The position numbers were made by a program, and so were the translations under genes. From Altibacter sp. (GTDB lineage: Bacteria; Bacteroidota; Bacteroidia; Flavobacteriales; Flavobacteriaceae): a stretch of DNA of 52,646 nt. Shown here in pieces: positions 33,926 through 43,051 of this stretch. The stretch spans positions 1 through 52,646 of the forward strand of contig NZ_JAIOHK010000040.1 in NCBI RefSeq assembly GCF_019913785.1. The letters are read 5' to 3'. Each line of letters begins with the position of its first letter. Position 1 is the stretch's first letter. The notes under the pieces were generated by a model. That model was not told the DNA's origin. It saw only the letters and a program-made list of their open reading frames with translations, and searched no databases.

Positions 33926-34381
33926 TCAACTTTTTCTTTTTACCGTCCATTCAAACTCAAAGTGAGAAACCACATCGCCTTTGGCATCTTTGCCCTCTGC
34001 TTTCATCCAACAGGTTTGTCCTTCGCCGTTGGCAAGTGTTGCTTCAATGGCCTTTTTTATAAGTGCACCATCAGAACAGGAAAAATAGATTCTTCCTCTG
34101 GCCTTTTTTAAGAAAGTAGCCTTATTATTAGCCACTAGCATGGAGACAGGCGTGCCGCTTTCCTTGATATAACTCATTACTAAAGCCCCTGTGCTCAACT
34201 CAGCCGCCATGCCTTGAACCGCCCAAAACATTGACTTAAACGGGTTTTGGTTGATCCATCGGTGTTTTACGGTGGTGGTACAGGATGTTCCTGAAATGCT
34301 TTTTAATCGCACCCCACAGAAATAGGCTGAAGGCAGTTTGAATAATAAAAAAGTATTTATCTGACTGGGTTTTAGAGGCAT
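33926..34381 (-). CDS. DUF4442 hotdog-fold protein
   Basis: 151 residues. NPFKSMFWAVQGMAAELSTG is the conserved helix of the DUF4442/hotdog thioesterase group, with beta strands around CTTTVKHRWI and GRIYFSCSDGALI. The family is presumed to act on acyl thioesters, without proof. It begins 18 bases after the LRR gene's stop on the same strand, but no functional link is visible. Confidence 0.8.
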   Translation of the reverse strand: MPLKPSQINTFLLFKLPSAYFCGVRLKSISGTSCTTTVKHRWINQNPFKSMFWAVQGMAAELSTGALVMSYIKESGTPVSMLVANNKATFLKKARGRIYFSCSDGALIKKAIEATLANGEGQTCWMKAEGKDAKGDVVSHFEFEWTVKRKS

Positions 34382-34399
34382 TTGTTAGGTGCTAAGAAG

Positions 34400-35905
34400 T
34401 TATGACTTAATGAATCTTTTCGTGGTACTACTACCATCAGAAATAATTTCCACAAAATAAACACCTTCGAAAAGCTGTGATATATCTATTTGTTTTGTTT
34501 GCAAAAATTCTTCCACCAATACACCTTGAATGGAATAAATTCGCACACTATCAATTTTTTGTTCTGTTTGGATATTTAAGGTGTAAGTAGCCGGATTAGG
34601 GAATAAAACGATATTAGGAATGGAAAAATCTGCAACACCTAGCTCACAAAACTCGCTGTAACTAGCAATTGTATCTTTGCACCAGCCTGTAAAGTAAGGA
34701 AAGTCTGTTAGATCGCCACAAACTTGTTCATTAGCGAAGATTTCATCATCTACTTGTATACAACCAAGGTTGGGGTTACCAAAAGCAGTAAACTTTGTAA
34801 TGCTATTGTTATTATAATTACTAATATTTAAATTCTGAAGGTAATTATCATTTACCAATATCTCAGTTAAATTTAAGTGATTTGAAAAATCTAAATTAAT
34901 CAAGTGGTTTTCATGACCCCAAACCGCTGTAAGATCTAAATTATTTGATAGATCAATATTTGAAATATAATTTTTATAGAAATATAATTCAGTAAGTAAC
35001 GGGTTTTGATTGGTGTTCAAATTAATTAAATTATTATCGCTGCAACTTAAAAAGTTCAAATTTGGCACTCCTGTTATATCTAATTGGCTTAATTGATTTC
35101 CTCTAACATGAATATATGCTAAACTTTCTGAATTGGGGAGTACTAAGCTTGTCAATTGATTTTCATAACATAATAGTTGATATAGGTTGGTGCTATTAGA
35201 AAGGTCTAAGCTTTGTAGGTTATTTTGCCCACAATCTAAAGAGGTTAAATTCAAGTTCGTGGATAAGTCTATATTCTCTAATTGATTTATTGGAATACTA
35301 AAATATTCAAGGCTTGGGCACCCACTAATATTTAAATTTGAAATTAAGTTATCTCCAGCTTGAATGTTAGTTAATAATGGATGGTTCCCCAAGACCAATT
35401 CTTCAATTAGATTATTATGACATTCTAAGAAATCTAAATTTTGATTTTGTGATACATCTAAAAAAGCAATATTATTGTACATAGCCAAAATGTCAGTTAG
35501 GTTTTCATTTTGAGACAAATTAAGAACAGATATTTCATTATGTCTACAACTAAGAACTTCTAGATTACTATTTTGAGATAAATCCAAATTTATCACTTCA
35601 TTGAAATCAATATTTAACACTTCTAAATTTATAAAGTATTCAATACCAATCATTGAAACTATTCCATAGCCAATATTAAAATTATCCAAATGAAGCCATT
35701 TTACATTTTCAGCCTCTGAAGCTTGAATTTCTCCGTCATTATTACTATCTACATCCTGCCATCCACCTCCTACAAATAAAGCAGCAACCGGCTCATTCAC
35801 CAACGCATTCTTAAAATTGGCGTCCGGGATATTTACAATCTGTGCTTTTGAAAAAAAACTCACAAAAATTAAAATCAATAATAAATAAAATGATTTTGTT
35901 GTCAT
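34400..35905 (-). CDS. Secreted leucine-rich-repeat protein with EF-hand-like loop and T9SS sorting domain
   Basis: 501 residues from MTTKSFYLLL at 35905. Signal cut near SKAQ. Residues 53-64 (DSNNDGEIQASE) are a canonical EF-hand loop. About 13 leucine-rich repeats of roughly 21 residues follow (about 75-400), with unit pattern L.N.LDLS.N.NLT.L.C..N. The C-terminal 75 residues are a T9SS type A domain (VLFPNPATYTLNIQT ... GVYFVEI ... KRFIKS). It is exported to the surface or medium and probably binds a protein or glycan ligand in a calcium-dependent way. Divergent from the DUF4870 gene. Confidence 0.9.
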   Translation of the reverse strand: MTTKSFYLLLILIFVSFFSKAQIVNIPDANFKNALVNEPVAALFVGGGWQDVDSNNDGEIQASEAENVKWLHLDNFNIGYGIVSMIGIEYFINLEVLNIDFNEVINLDLSQNSNLEVLSCRHNEISVLNLSQNENLTDILAMYNNIAFLDVSQNQNLDFLECHNNLIEELVLGNHPLLTNIQAGDNLISNLNISGCPSLEYFSIPINQLENIDLSTNLNLTSLDCGQNNLQSLDLSNSTNLYQLLCYENQLTSLVLPNSESLAYIHVRGNQLSQLDITGVPNLNFLSCSDNNLINLNTNQNPLLTELYFYKNYISNIDLSNNLDLTAVWGHENHLINLDFSNHLNLTEILVNDNYLQNLNISNYNNNSITKFTAFGNPNLGCIQVDDEIFANEQVCGDLTDFPYFTGWCKDTIASYSEFCELGVADFSIPNIVLFPNPATYTLNIQTEQKIDSVRIYSIQGVLVEEFLQTKQIDISQLFEGVYFVEIISDGSSTTKRFIKS

Positions 35906-35942
35906 AGGTTTGTATTTATAGGATTTCTCCAACTATTAAAGA

Positions 35943-35950
35943 CAAAGATA
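35943..35950 (-). promoter_or_regulatory. -7 element upstream of the LRR gene
   Basis: TATCTTTG on the minus strand is a perfect TAnnTTTG, 38 bases before the start at 35905. No TTG occurs at the expected -33 distance, so it may depend on an activator or be fortuitous. Confidence 0.35.
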
Positions 35951-36030
35951 TTCAATTTAACCAACTATCTATTTGTTAATATTTTGTTAATATTTAGTAC
36001 TATGCGTAACATATTACCTTTTTTTGTACA

Positions 36031-36038
36031 TATATTTG
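36031..36038 (+). promoter_or_regulatory. -7 element upstream of the DUF4870 operon
   Basis: TATATTTG matches TAnnTTTG perfectly, 19 bases before the ATG at 36058. As with the divergent LRR promoter, a -33 TTG is missing at standard spacing. Confidence 0.4.
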
Positions 36039-36057
36039 CATAAGAAATTAATAGACA

Positions 36058-36558
36058 ATGGAAACAACCGTTTCAGAAAATCAAAAAAACCTAGGTGCTT
36101 TTATCCACCTTTCTACTTTTCTAAAGTACTTTATCCCTTTCGCAAATTTCTTTGCACCACTGTTATTGTGGACCTTAAATAAGGAAAAGGAATTTGTAGA
36201 TAATCACGGGAAGCAGGCCATTAATTTTCAGTTAAGTATTTTGCTGTATGTTTTAATCCTCGCCTTACTATGTGTACCATTCTTTATTGTATTTGCAACC
36301 GATTTTATTTCGCTTGTAGAAATTATAGATCATCATGCCCGTGAGGTGCGATTTTCAGAAATTAAGAATTTGAGCGGCTATGTGGTACTGTTCTGTATAG
36401 TAGCACTACTAGTATTTGGGCTATTCGTTTTAGAACTATACGCCGTTATTTCAGCAACCGTTAAGGCATCGAAAGGCGAGCTCTACAAGTATCCATTTAG
36501 TATTCCATTTATAAAAACAACCATAAAAAAGCAATCAAAAGATGAGCACACTAGTTAG
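36058..36558 (+). CDS. DUF4870 membrane protein
   Basis: 166 residues. Starts with NLGAFIHLSTFLKYFIPFAN, then an amphipathic segment with KEKEFVDNHGKQAINFQLS (the DUF4870 signature) and further membrane helices at about 60-82 and 107-135. Inner-membrane protein of unknown function. It overlaps a 58-codon reading frame by 17 bases and leads the PadR/PspC/head-GIN gene set. Confidence 0.85.
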   Translation: METTVSENQKNLGAFIHLSTFLKYFIPFANFFAPLLLWTLNKEKEFVDNHGKQAINFQLSILLYVLILALLCVPFFIVFATDFISLVEIIDHHAREVRFSEIKNLSGYVVLFCIVALLVFGLFVLELYAVISATVKASKGELYKYPFSIPFIKTTIKKQSKDEHTS

Positions 36559-36718
36559 TATTTTGTTGGCCATAGTCATGAGCGTACTTTCAGCTGGGGG
36601 TATTCAGCGAGAATCGAAAACCATCTCTGAAGTAAAAACCATTCACTGTGAAAGCAGTTTACAAAGCATGGATGCTCATTTCATTATCAAAGACGAACAG
36701 TTATTTCAAACAAAGTAA
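36542..36718 (+). CDS. 58-residue membrane or exported peptide
   Basis: ATG at 36542, stop TAA at 36716-36718. The N-terminus MSTLVSILLAIVMSVLSAGG is a hydrophobic signal or anchor; the remaining 38 residues are polar (IQRESKTISEVKTIHCESSL, then QSMDAHFIIKDEQLFQTK). It overlaps the DUF4870 gene by 17 bases in another frame and precedes PadR by 108 bases. No family is recognised. The overlap and sensible N-terminus favour a real gene, but the short length makes this tentative. Confidence 0.5.
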   Translation: MSTLVSILLAIVMSVLSAGGIQRESKTISEVKTIHCESSLQSMDAHFIIKDEQLFQTK

Positions 36719-36826
36719 GTCACCTTAAGAAAGGAACCTTAAAGATCCCTAATCAAGATCTAGACACAGGCAAATTTCGACCCAAGTTCTGGGAAAGGCC
36801 TTACACAATTAAAACAGGAAAGACAG

Positions 36827-37165
36827 ATGAAAATCGAAAACACAAAAGCGCAAATGCGAAAAGGGGTACTGGAATATTGTATTCTTTCCATCCTAAAAGA
36901 TGGCGAAGCATATACAAGTGATATTCTTGAGACCTTGAAAGACGCAAAACTGCTTGTGGTAGAAGGGACTATTTACCCCTTGTTAACCCGCCTTAAAAAT
37001 GCCGGGTTGTTAAACTACCGTTGGGAAGAATCCACCGGCGGTCCACCGCGCAAGTATTATGACCTTACCGAAACCGGTAAATTATTTTTAAAAGAATTAA
37101 ATTCAACCTGGAGCGATTTGCAACAGGCAGTTAATAGAGTAACTAGCGAAAAAACTACAAAATGA
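36827..37165 (+). CDS. PadR family transcriptional regulator
   Basis: 112 residues. Winged-helix domain at about 8-90: MRKGVLEYCILSIL, AYTSDILETLKDAKL, VEGTIYPLLTRLKNAGLLNY (recognition helix) and GGPPRKYYDLTETGKLFL (wing). A short C-terminal dimerisation helix follows. It overlaps the PspC gene by ATGA, so it is probably the operon's own regulator; ligand unknown. Confidence 0.95.
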   Translation: MKIENTKAQMRKGVLEYCILSILKDGEAYTSDILETLKDAKLLVVEGTIYPLLTRLKNAGLLNYRWEESTGGPPRKYYDLTETGKLFLKELNSTWSDLQQAVNRVTSEKTTK

Positions 37166-38910
37166 ACAAGACAGTAAACATAAATTTAGCAGGCACGTTT
37201 TTCCATATCGACGAAGACGCTTTTGGAAAATTATCACGCTATTTGGAGGCCATAAAAAAGTCGCTATCCGATCCGCAAGGCAGTGATGAAATTATACGTG
37301 ATATAGAAGCCCGTATTGCTGAACTCTTTTCAGAAAAATTAGAAAGCAGTTCGCATGTGGTAACCATCAAAGAAGTGGATGCCGTTATTAAAGTAATGGG
37401 GCAACCCGAAGATTATATGGTCGATGAGGAGATTTTTGATGACACGCCTGTAACGGCTAAGTCACGTAGATCTTCATCGTATAAGCAACTCTTCAGAGAT
37501 ATTGACAATAAATTTATTGCCGGTGTATCCTCAGGACTAGGTCACTATTTAGGCATAGACGCAATCTGGGTTCGACTACTCTGGGTACTGTTAACGGTAT
37601 TCTCCAGCGGATTCTTTATTATTGTATATATACTATTCTGGATATTAGTTCCGGCAGCAGAAAGCACTTCAGATAAATTAAAAATGACCGGAGAACCTAT
37701 CAATATTTCCAATATTGAAAAAAAGTTCAAAGAAGGGTATGACAATGTCGCGGATAAGGTAAAAAACGCTGACTATGACAAATACGGGAAGAAAGTAAAA
37801 AGCGGTGCTTCCGGTTTTTTCGACACACTCGGTAGTATCCTTCTAGCCATTCTTAAAATATTTGTCAAATTTCTCGGTGTCTTATTAATTATCATCTCAC
37901 TTTCCACCTTGGTAGGCCTTATTATTGGCTTGTTCACTTTTGGGTCAATCGACCTCTGGGGACATGGTGAGGTAATGGATTATATATCGTTAGTAGATAC
38001 CACCAGTGCACCTATCTGGCTTATCTCGCTGCTAGCCTTGTTAGCGGTAGGAATTCCGTTCTTTGTATTATTTATATTAGGACTGAAGCTACTCATCGAC
38101 AATTTAAAGTCGATTGGAACACCGGCCAAGATCGTTTTACTGGTGTTGTGGTTCTTATCAATCGTTGGTTTAGGGATACTTGGCATACAGCAAGCTACAG
38201 AACAAGCCTATGACGGAGAAGCCGTTGAAGAAATAGTACTTCCTGTACGGGTGGATGATACATTGCGAATTGCAATGCGAGCCAATTCCCAGTATGAGTA
38301 TACAGTTCGACGAAGTGGTGGCGTGGAAATTAAATATACCGAAAATGACGAAAAGATCATATATTCTAACGATATCAGATTGATTGTGCGTTCTACGAAC
38401 GATTCCATTGGTAAAATGGTGATAGGCAAAACCGCCGAAGGCAAAAACCTGCTAGAGGCAAAAAAACGTGCCGAGGCCATCGATTATAATTATACTATGG
38501 AAAATAACACACTCACCTTGGACGGCTATTTCTTGACCGATATCGAAAACAAATACCGTAATCAGGAAGTTGAGATTATCTTGTACTTGCCGGTAGGTGC
38601 TGTTATTTATGCAGAAGAAAACACCTATTCGTTCCATAGAAATAATTCGCATTATCGCGACATCTTAAACAATGGAGACGAAGCCCATTTCATTCGAATT
38701 CTCCATAACAAAACCGAATGTCTTGACTGCCCATTAAACGAGACCAACGAATGGGAGTCAAGCTCAAGTACTGAAGGTGACAATTGGGAACAACAACTGG
38801 AAGAAGAATGGAGTGATGATGAGCCACACATCATTGTCTTAGATTCAGACGGCGTTAAGATAAATCACGGCAACGACAAAGACACACTAAATATTAAAAT
38901 TGGAAACTAA
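37162..38910 (+). CDS. PspC domain membrane protein
   Basis: 582 residues. N-terminal cytoplasmic domain (about 1-100; IARDIEARIAELF-like helix at about 44-56), then a PspC domain at about 108-165 (GVSSGLGHYLGIDAIWVRLL) including one membrane helix. Three more helices follow (about 228-258, 280-312 and 320-340), and an extracytoplasmic C-terminal beta-rich domain (about 350-582) with acidic stretches. PspC proteins sense inner-membrane stress in proteobacteria; here the gene set PadR/PspC/head-GIN is the usual flavobacterial context. Confidence 0.92.
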   Translation: MNKTVNINLAGTFFHIDEDAFGKLSRYLEAIKKSLSDPQGSDEIIRDIEARIAELFSEKLESSSHVVTIKEVDAVIKVMGQPEDYMVDEEIFDDTPVTAKSRRSSSYKQLFRDIDNKFIAGVSSGLGHYLGIDAIWVRLLWVLLTVFSSGFFIIVYILFWILVPAAESTSDKLKMTGEPINISNIEKKFKEGYDNVADKVKNADYDKYGKKVKSGASGFFDTLGSILLAILKIFVKFLGVLLIIISLSTLVGLIIGLFTFGSIDLWGHGEVMDYISLVDTTSAPIWLISLLALLAVGIPFFVLFILGLKLLIDNLKSIGTPAKIVLLVLWFLSIVGLGILGIQQATEQAYDGEAVEEIVLPVRVDDTLRIAMRANSQYEYTVRRSGGVEIKYTENDEKIIYSNDIRLIVRSTNDSIGKMVIGKTAEGKNLLEAKKRAEAIDYNYTMENNTLTLDGYFLTDIENKYRNQEVEIILYLPVGAVIYAEENTYSFHRNNSHYRDILNNGDEAHFIRILHNKTECLDCPLNETNEWESSSSTEGDNWEQQLEEEWSDDEPHIIVLDSDGVKINHGNDKDTLNIKIGN

Positions 38911-38928
38911 CACGTAAAGGATTACACC

Positions 38929-39657
38929 ATGAAAACAATTAAAATTCTAATCGCCCTTTTGGTGGCAACTACACTTACCTCCTGCCATTTTGATATCAAT
39001 CTGGGACAGGAAGATGGCAACGGCAATGTGACAACCGAAAACAGACCTGTTACCGAAGATTTCGATCAGGTAAAAGGAAGTGCCGGTATCGACGTTTTTT
39101 TAACGGAAGGCTCCGAGAACAAGATCGTTGTAGAGGCTGATGAAAACCTTATGGAATTCATTGAAACTGAAATTCACAACGGAAAACTCACGATTCGAAC
39201 TTCCAACAACAAGAGTATTGGTAGATCAAAGGCAAAAAAGGTGCATGTTACCTATGTGAAGCTAAGTAGTATTGCCGCAAGTAGTGGTGCCGATGTGATC
39301 GCAAATTCAGTTGTGAAGAATGAAACAATTACCCTGGATGCGAGCAGTGGTGCCGACTTAGAAGTAGAAGTTTTTGCGAAGGAAGTTTATGCCGAGACCA
39401 GTAGTGGCGCCGATATGAAAGTATCGGGGAAAGCATCAAAGCTAGTAGCAGATGCTTCCAGCGGAAGCGAACTTAACGCCAAGAACTTGCTGGTGTTAAC
39501 CTGCACTGCAGATGCATCAAGTGGCGCTGATATTACAGTGAACGTAAAGGACAAATTGAGAGCGGAAGCATCCAGCGGGGGTGACGTAAACTATTATGGT
39601 GATCCTGCTGCGGTGACCAACAATGGAAGTCGCTCCGGAAGCGTTCGAAAAATGTAA
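38929..39657 (+). CDS. Head-GIN (DUF2807) lipoprotein
   Basis: 242 residues. Lipobox LTSC (Cys19). The DUF2807 domain (about 45-235) starts DFDQVKGSAGIDVFLTEG and contains repeated ASSGAD/TSSGAD turns (six or so copies), which cap the rungs of a right-handed beta-helix. Outer-membrane or surface lipoprotein, function unknown. It follows the PspC gene by 18 bases; the extracytoplasmic tail of PspC and this protein may interact. A hairpin terminator ends the operon. Confidence 0.92.
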   Translation: MKTIKILIALLVATTLTSCHFDINLGQEDGNGNVTTENRPVTEDFDQVKGSAGIDVFLTEGSENKIVVEADENLMEFIETEIHNGKLTIRTSNNKSIGRSKAKKVHVTYVKLSSIAASSGADVIANSVVKNETITLDASSGADLEVEVFAKEVYAETSSGADMKVSGKASKLVADASSGSELNAKNLLVLTCTADASSGADITVNVKDKLRAEASSGGDVNYYGDPAAVTNNGSRSGSVRKM

Positions 39658-39685
39658 TCGTTGGTTTTCAGAGTAACCAACCTTT

Positions 39686-39721
39686 AAAACTCCGAGGTTT
39701 TCCATGGCCTTGGAGTTTTTT
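39686..39721 (+). terminator. Intrinsic terminator after head-GIN gene
   Basis: AAAACTCCGAGG (39686-39697) pairs with CCTTGGAGTTTT (39708-39719) with one G-T wobble and a 10-base loop, then further T. Stable stem followed by a T-run. It lies only about 20 bases before the next gene, which therefore needs read-through or a promoter inside the hairpin region. Confidence 0.85.
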
Positions 39722-39740
39722 GAATATTAAATAGTTACCT

Positions 39741-40226
39741 ATGAAAACAAGTACACTATTCATCTTTCTATTATCAACAAGTATTTTTGCGCAGGTTTCT
39801 GAAACATCCGAGCTATTCAAAACCTTGAAGACTAAGGACAGCCTATTGTTTGAAGTTGGCTTCAACACCTGTGACATCGCACAGTTTGAAGCTTTGGTTA
39901 CCAATGACCTTGAGTTTTATCACGACCAAGGTGGTATTTTGAAATCAAAAGCAGCATTTCTTGAAATTACTAAAAACGGAATTTGCAAATCGGATGCATT
40001 TGTTTCCCGAAGAGAATTGGTAGCAGAAAGTTTGGAAGTCTTTCCATTGTACAACAATGGTGTCCTATATGGTGCCCTTCAGAAAGGAATTCACCAATTC
40101 TACGAAAAACCAAAAGGAAAACCCGAAAACAAAGGTAGTATTGCCAAATTTACCCATCTATGGCTTCTGAAAGATAGTCAATGGTATCTTGCTAGAATAT
40201 TGAGCTATGATCACAAAAATCCCTAG
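39741..40226 (+). CDS. Exported NTF2-like (DUF4440-type) protein
   Basis: 161 residues with a signal peptide cut at SIFAQ. Mature part has the cone-shaped NTF2-like layout: N-terminal helices (LLFEVGFNTCDIAQFEALV), DLEFYHDQGG, and C-terminal strands (FTHLWLLKDSQWYLARIL, ending with SYDH). The family includes ligand-binding and enzymatic members; no catalytic residues can be assigned. Probably periplasmic. It converges on the M36 protease gene with 10 bases between stops and no hairpin. Confidence 0.8.
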   Translation: MKTSTLFIFLLSTSIFAQVSETSELFKTLKTKDSLLFEVGFNTCDIAQFEALVTNDLEFYHDQGGILKSKAAFLEITKNGICKSDAFVSRRELVAESLEVFPLYNNGVLYGALQKGIHQFYEKPKGKPENKGSIAKFTHLWLLKDSQWYLARILSYDHKNP

Positions 40227-40236
40227 TATTATACAA

Positions 40237-42900
40237 TTACTTTTTTATAAAATAATAAGTGCTGTTAAATCTATAGGCATCTAATTTTACAAAATACATT
40301 CCTGACGCCAAGCCAGTCAGCGATATTTTATTCGAAAAACCAAAATGTTCAAAGAAAATAGTTTCAATTAAACGGCCGTTGATATCAAAAAGGGTTATTG
40401 TAAGATTTGGTATATCATTTATACTATTAAACAAGAGTTCTTCGTCAGCAGGTACTGGATACATAACAACGCCATCATCACCCCTTGGTGGTATCGCATT
40501 TATAGAAAGTTTAAAAGAACAAGAAAAGTCATTACCCGCATGATCAACGGCACTTAATACAACTTGATGGATTCCCGGATTAATAAACGAACCAATAACA
40601 GGCACTTGTGTCATGGTAAGAGCAATACTGCAATCGTCTGTTGCGGGATATTGTATGATGTAATTAGGAACTTCATATTCGTAGACCCCTTCGGGTAAGT
40701 TTATTACAATATTATCTGGACAATATATTTCAGGTGCAACTGAATCATACCTAACTACAAACTGCTCTTGCGCAATTGAAGCATCCGTACAGGCACTGTC
40801 AAATATTTCATAGCTAACCGTATGTGTTCCAATCCCTGCTGCTTCCGGATCCAAAGTATAGGTGTCTCCATTTCCATCATCTGTAATTCCGGGACCACTA
40901 TACACGCCTCCTCTTGGTGAGCCACCGCTCAAAGAAGTTTGGACTCCAGAGTCTATGCAAAAATTATTCTCTGCCAAAACAAACTCAGCTATTCTTGGAG
41001 GGACAATAAACGATTCTGTTCCGTCATATACATTACTTGAATCACCTTGCAGCGCCAAAAAACCAAGACCCCGTTTGGCAAAAGGCTTCCAAAGCACACA
41101 ATCCAAATCAAGACCATAGATCGATCTACTTGCTTGAAAAATAGCATCTCTCGCATCGACAAATCCAGGTCTACAGGGTGTAAACTTTAGCGCTTCTGTT
41201 ACTATGGCCATGGCCATCACATTTCCGGCATCACTATTAATATCTCCCGTAAAATTATCAATGTTAGGATCGAACCCGTAATTCGCGATTAATTCCCAAG
41301 TCATCTCCCAAAGCATTGTGGCCCAAACAGTCCCTATATGATGAATGGCATCATTTTCTTTTATCGAATCGTATGTCAAAGGATTTACCGCCATATCGGT
41401 GGTGTAAGGATATGCTCTCACTCCTTGGCCGTCAGGCCCTGTTCCTTTTAAATAAGTTGCAATTGTTCTAGGCCTTTCGGGCACATCACCCGGCACCATA
41501 GTCAAGATTACACCATACCAATCTGACCAACCCTCACCCATTTGTTCGGCATTAAAAAGACAACTTGGATTCATAGGTCCGCCAACACTTCGAATGGTGA
41601 CTCCATGAGAATATTCATGGATGCTCACTATATTATCAAAACTTCCATCTTTATCTCGGCAAATATTCATTCTCATAAGGGGTCTAACACCATCTTTGGT
41701 GATACTAAAATTTCCGTTACAATGGTTTAATTCATTCTGCCCCATTGCCATAACCGAATCTCCACCAAATCCTCCCTTGCCGTAATTATTCTCTTGAAAA
41801 TTTCCGGCTTGTTCGTCAAATCCGAACGTATAAAATTTATCATGTAAGGTATTACACCAATAAAACAAATTGGTAAGGGAAGCTTTTTCGTATAGATTTT
41901 CCGCAGTGACATCTTGGTCAAATGGGTAACCAGTAAAATCCAATTCCTGTCCACCATTGGGTTGAAATCCGAAATGCTCAGGATTTCCAATCTTAGCTTC
42001 TACATTATTACCGGTGGTTACTAGGTATTCGGGCCCTGGGATACCATTCGTATCATGCCAACCAAATGGAGATGCAGTTGGGTTATACGGACTTTCAACT
42101 ATGGTTCTTTCACCGTAATAGGGGCTTTCCAATGGAAATTCAATTACTTCATAGCATTCGGTACAATTGCTTGGTAATACGGAGTTAATTTCGTGATTTG
42201 AAATTTCGATTTCCTTGCGAGTAGTGTACTCTTCTTTCACAGTAGCACAGGTTTCATTGTTGCTATTGTTCAGCATTCTGTCAATTTTAGAGATGATGGC
42301 CCCACTATGGGCTGCTATGCTATATTCCCAATGATGCTGATAATCCAAAGTGCTAATTAAAATTTTCCATACCAAGACCATTTTATTTTTGTCATTTATT
42401 TGATATACCAAACTCACAGGGACCTCAACCAATGAAATTTTATCTGCACGGAATAAGAAATCATTATGAAGGTTCGTTTTGCCTCTTTTTATTTCAACCG
42501 GAGCTACCGAAGTATACCCTAGGTCGAATGCACTTCGCCTGATGGCATCGACAGCCGATAAACTTGGTGAAGGTGGGTCAATGGATCTTTTTCTAAAATT
42601 CTTTAAAAACTTATTGTTAGATGAAATTATTTGATTTTCAGAAGAAATATGAATACTCGATTCAGTTCCTTTTATTGGAATGTCATGCACAGCCTGATTA
42701 AAATAAATGTGTCGAACCTTGCTCATGCTACTCGTAAAATCAGAAGATATAACCCATTGCCTGTCAGCGCTTTCTATTTTATTTTCGTTTTGAAATTGTT
42801 CCAAATATACTCTTACATAATCTGTATTCTTTTGGGCTGAACAAAGGAACGGTGCCAAACAAATAAATAGAAAGAGAGTATATTGCATGAATAACTTCAT
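40237..42900 (-). CDS. Secreted M36 fungalysin-type metallopeptidase with HYR and T9SS domains
   Basis: 887 residues. Signal peptide cut near FLCSAQ. FTP propeptide about 30-110 and PepSY-like propeptide region to about 210. Catalytic M36 domain about 250-640: HEYSH at 428-432 provides two zinc ligands and the catalytic Glu429; EGWSD (456-460) gives the third ligand Glu. A PKD-like or linker section and a HYR domain (about 715-800; VAPEIYCPDNIVINLPEGVY) follow, then a T9SS type A domain (about 810-887). Exported through the outer membrane, activated by propeptide removal, and likely a nutritional protease. A second M36 gene begins at the left window edge. Confidence 0.94.
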   Translation of the reverse strand: MKLFMQYTLFLFICLAPFLCSAQKNTDYVRVYLEQFQNENKIESADRQWVISSDFTSSMSKVRHIYFNQAVHDIPIKGTESSIHISSENQIISSNNKFLKNFRKRSIDPPSPSLSAVDAIRRSAFDLGYTSVAPVEIKRGKTNLHNDFLFRADKISLVEVPVSLVYQINDKNKMVLVWKILISTLDYQHHWEYSIAAHSGAIISKIDRMLNNSNNETCATVKEEYTTRKEIEISNHEINSVLPSNCTECYEVIEFPLESPYYGERTIVESPYNPTASPFGWHDTNGIPGPEYLVTTGNNVEAKIGNPEHFGFQPNGGQELDFTGYPFDQDVTAENLYEKASLTNLFYWCNTLHDKFYTFGFDEQAGNFQENNYGKGGFGGDSVMAMGQNELNHCNGNFSITKDGVRPLMRMNICRDKDGSFDNIVSIHEYSHGVTIRSVGGPMNPSCLFNAEQMGEGWSDWYGVILTMVPGDVPERPRTIATYLKGTGPDGQGVRAYPYTTDMAVNPLTYDSIKENDAIHHIGTVWATMLWEMTWELIANYGFDPNIDNFTGDINSDAGNVMAMAIVTEALKFTPCRPGFVDARDAIFQASRSIYGLDLDCVLWKPFAKRGLGFLALQGDSSNVYDGTESFIVPPRIAEFVLAENNFCIDSGVQTSLSGGSPRGGVYSGPGITDDGNGDTYTLDPEAAGIGTHTVSYEIFDSACTDASIAQEQFVVRYDSVAPEIYCPDNIVINLPEGVYEYEVPNYIIQYPATDDCSIALTMTQVPVIGSFINPGIHQVVLSAVDHAGNDFSCSFKLSINAIPPRGDDGVVMYPVPADEELLFNSINDIPNLTITLFDINGRLIETIFFEHFGFSNKISLTGLASGMYFVKLDAYRFNSTYYFIKK

Positions 42901-43051
42901 AGTGATGGTTTTATGGTATTTGGTCTACTGAAGGTACACAAATTAATTAAACATGCCATAAACCCGATAAACTCTTACCATCCTTTTCAATTATTAACAA
43001 GATTTATATACTATAAAATTGACTCGCTCGTTACTCAATACAAAACTCCCC

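Noticed and set aside
34700-35700. Regularly spaced similar DNA in the LRR gene as a CRISPR array
   Set aside because: Repeats are degenerate, in frame and encode leucine-rich repeats of about 21 residues, with no spacers.
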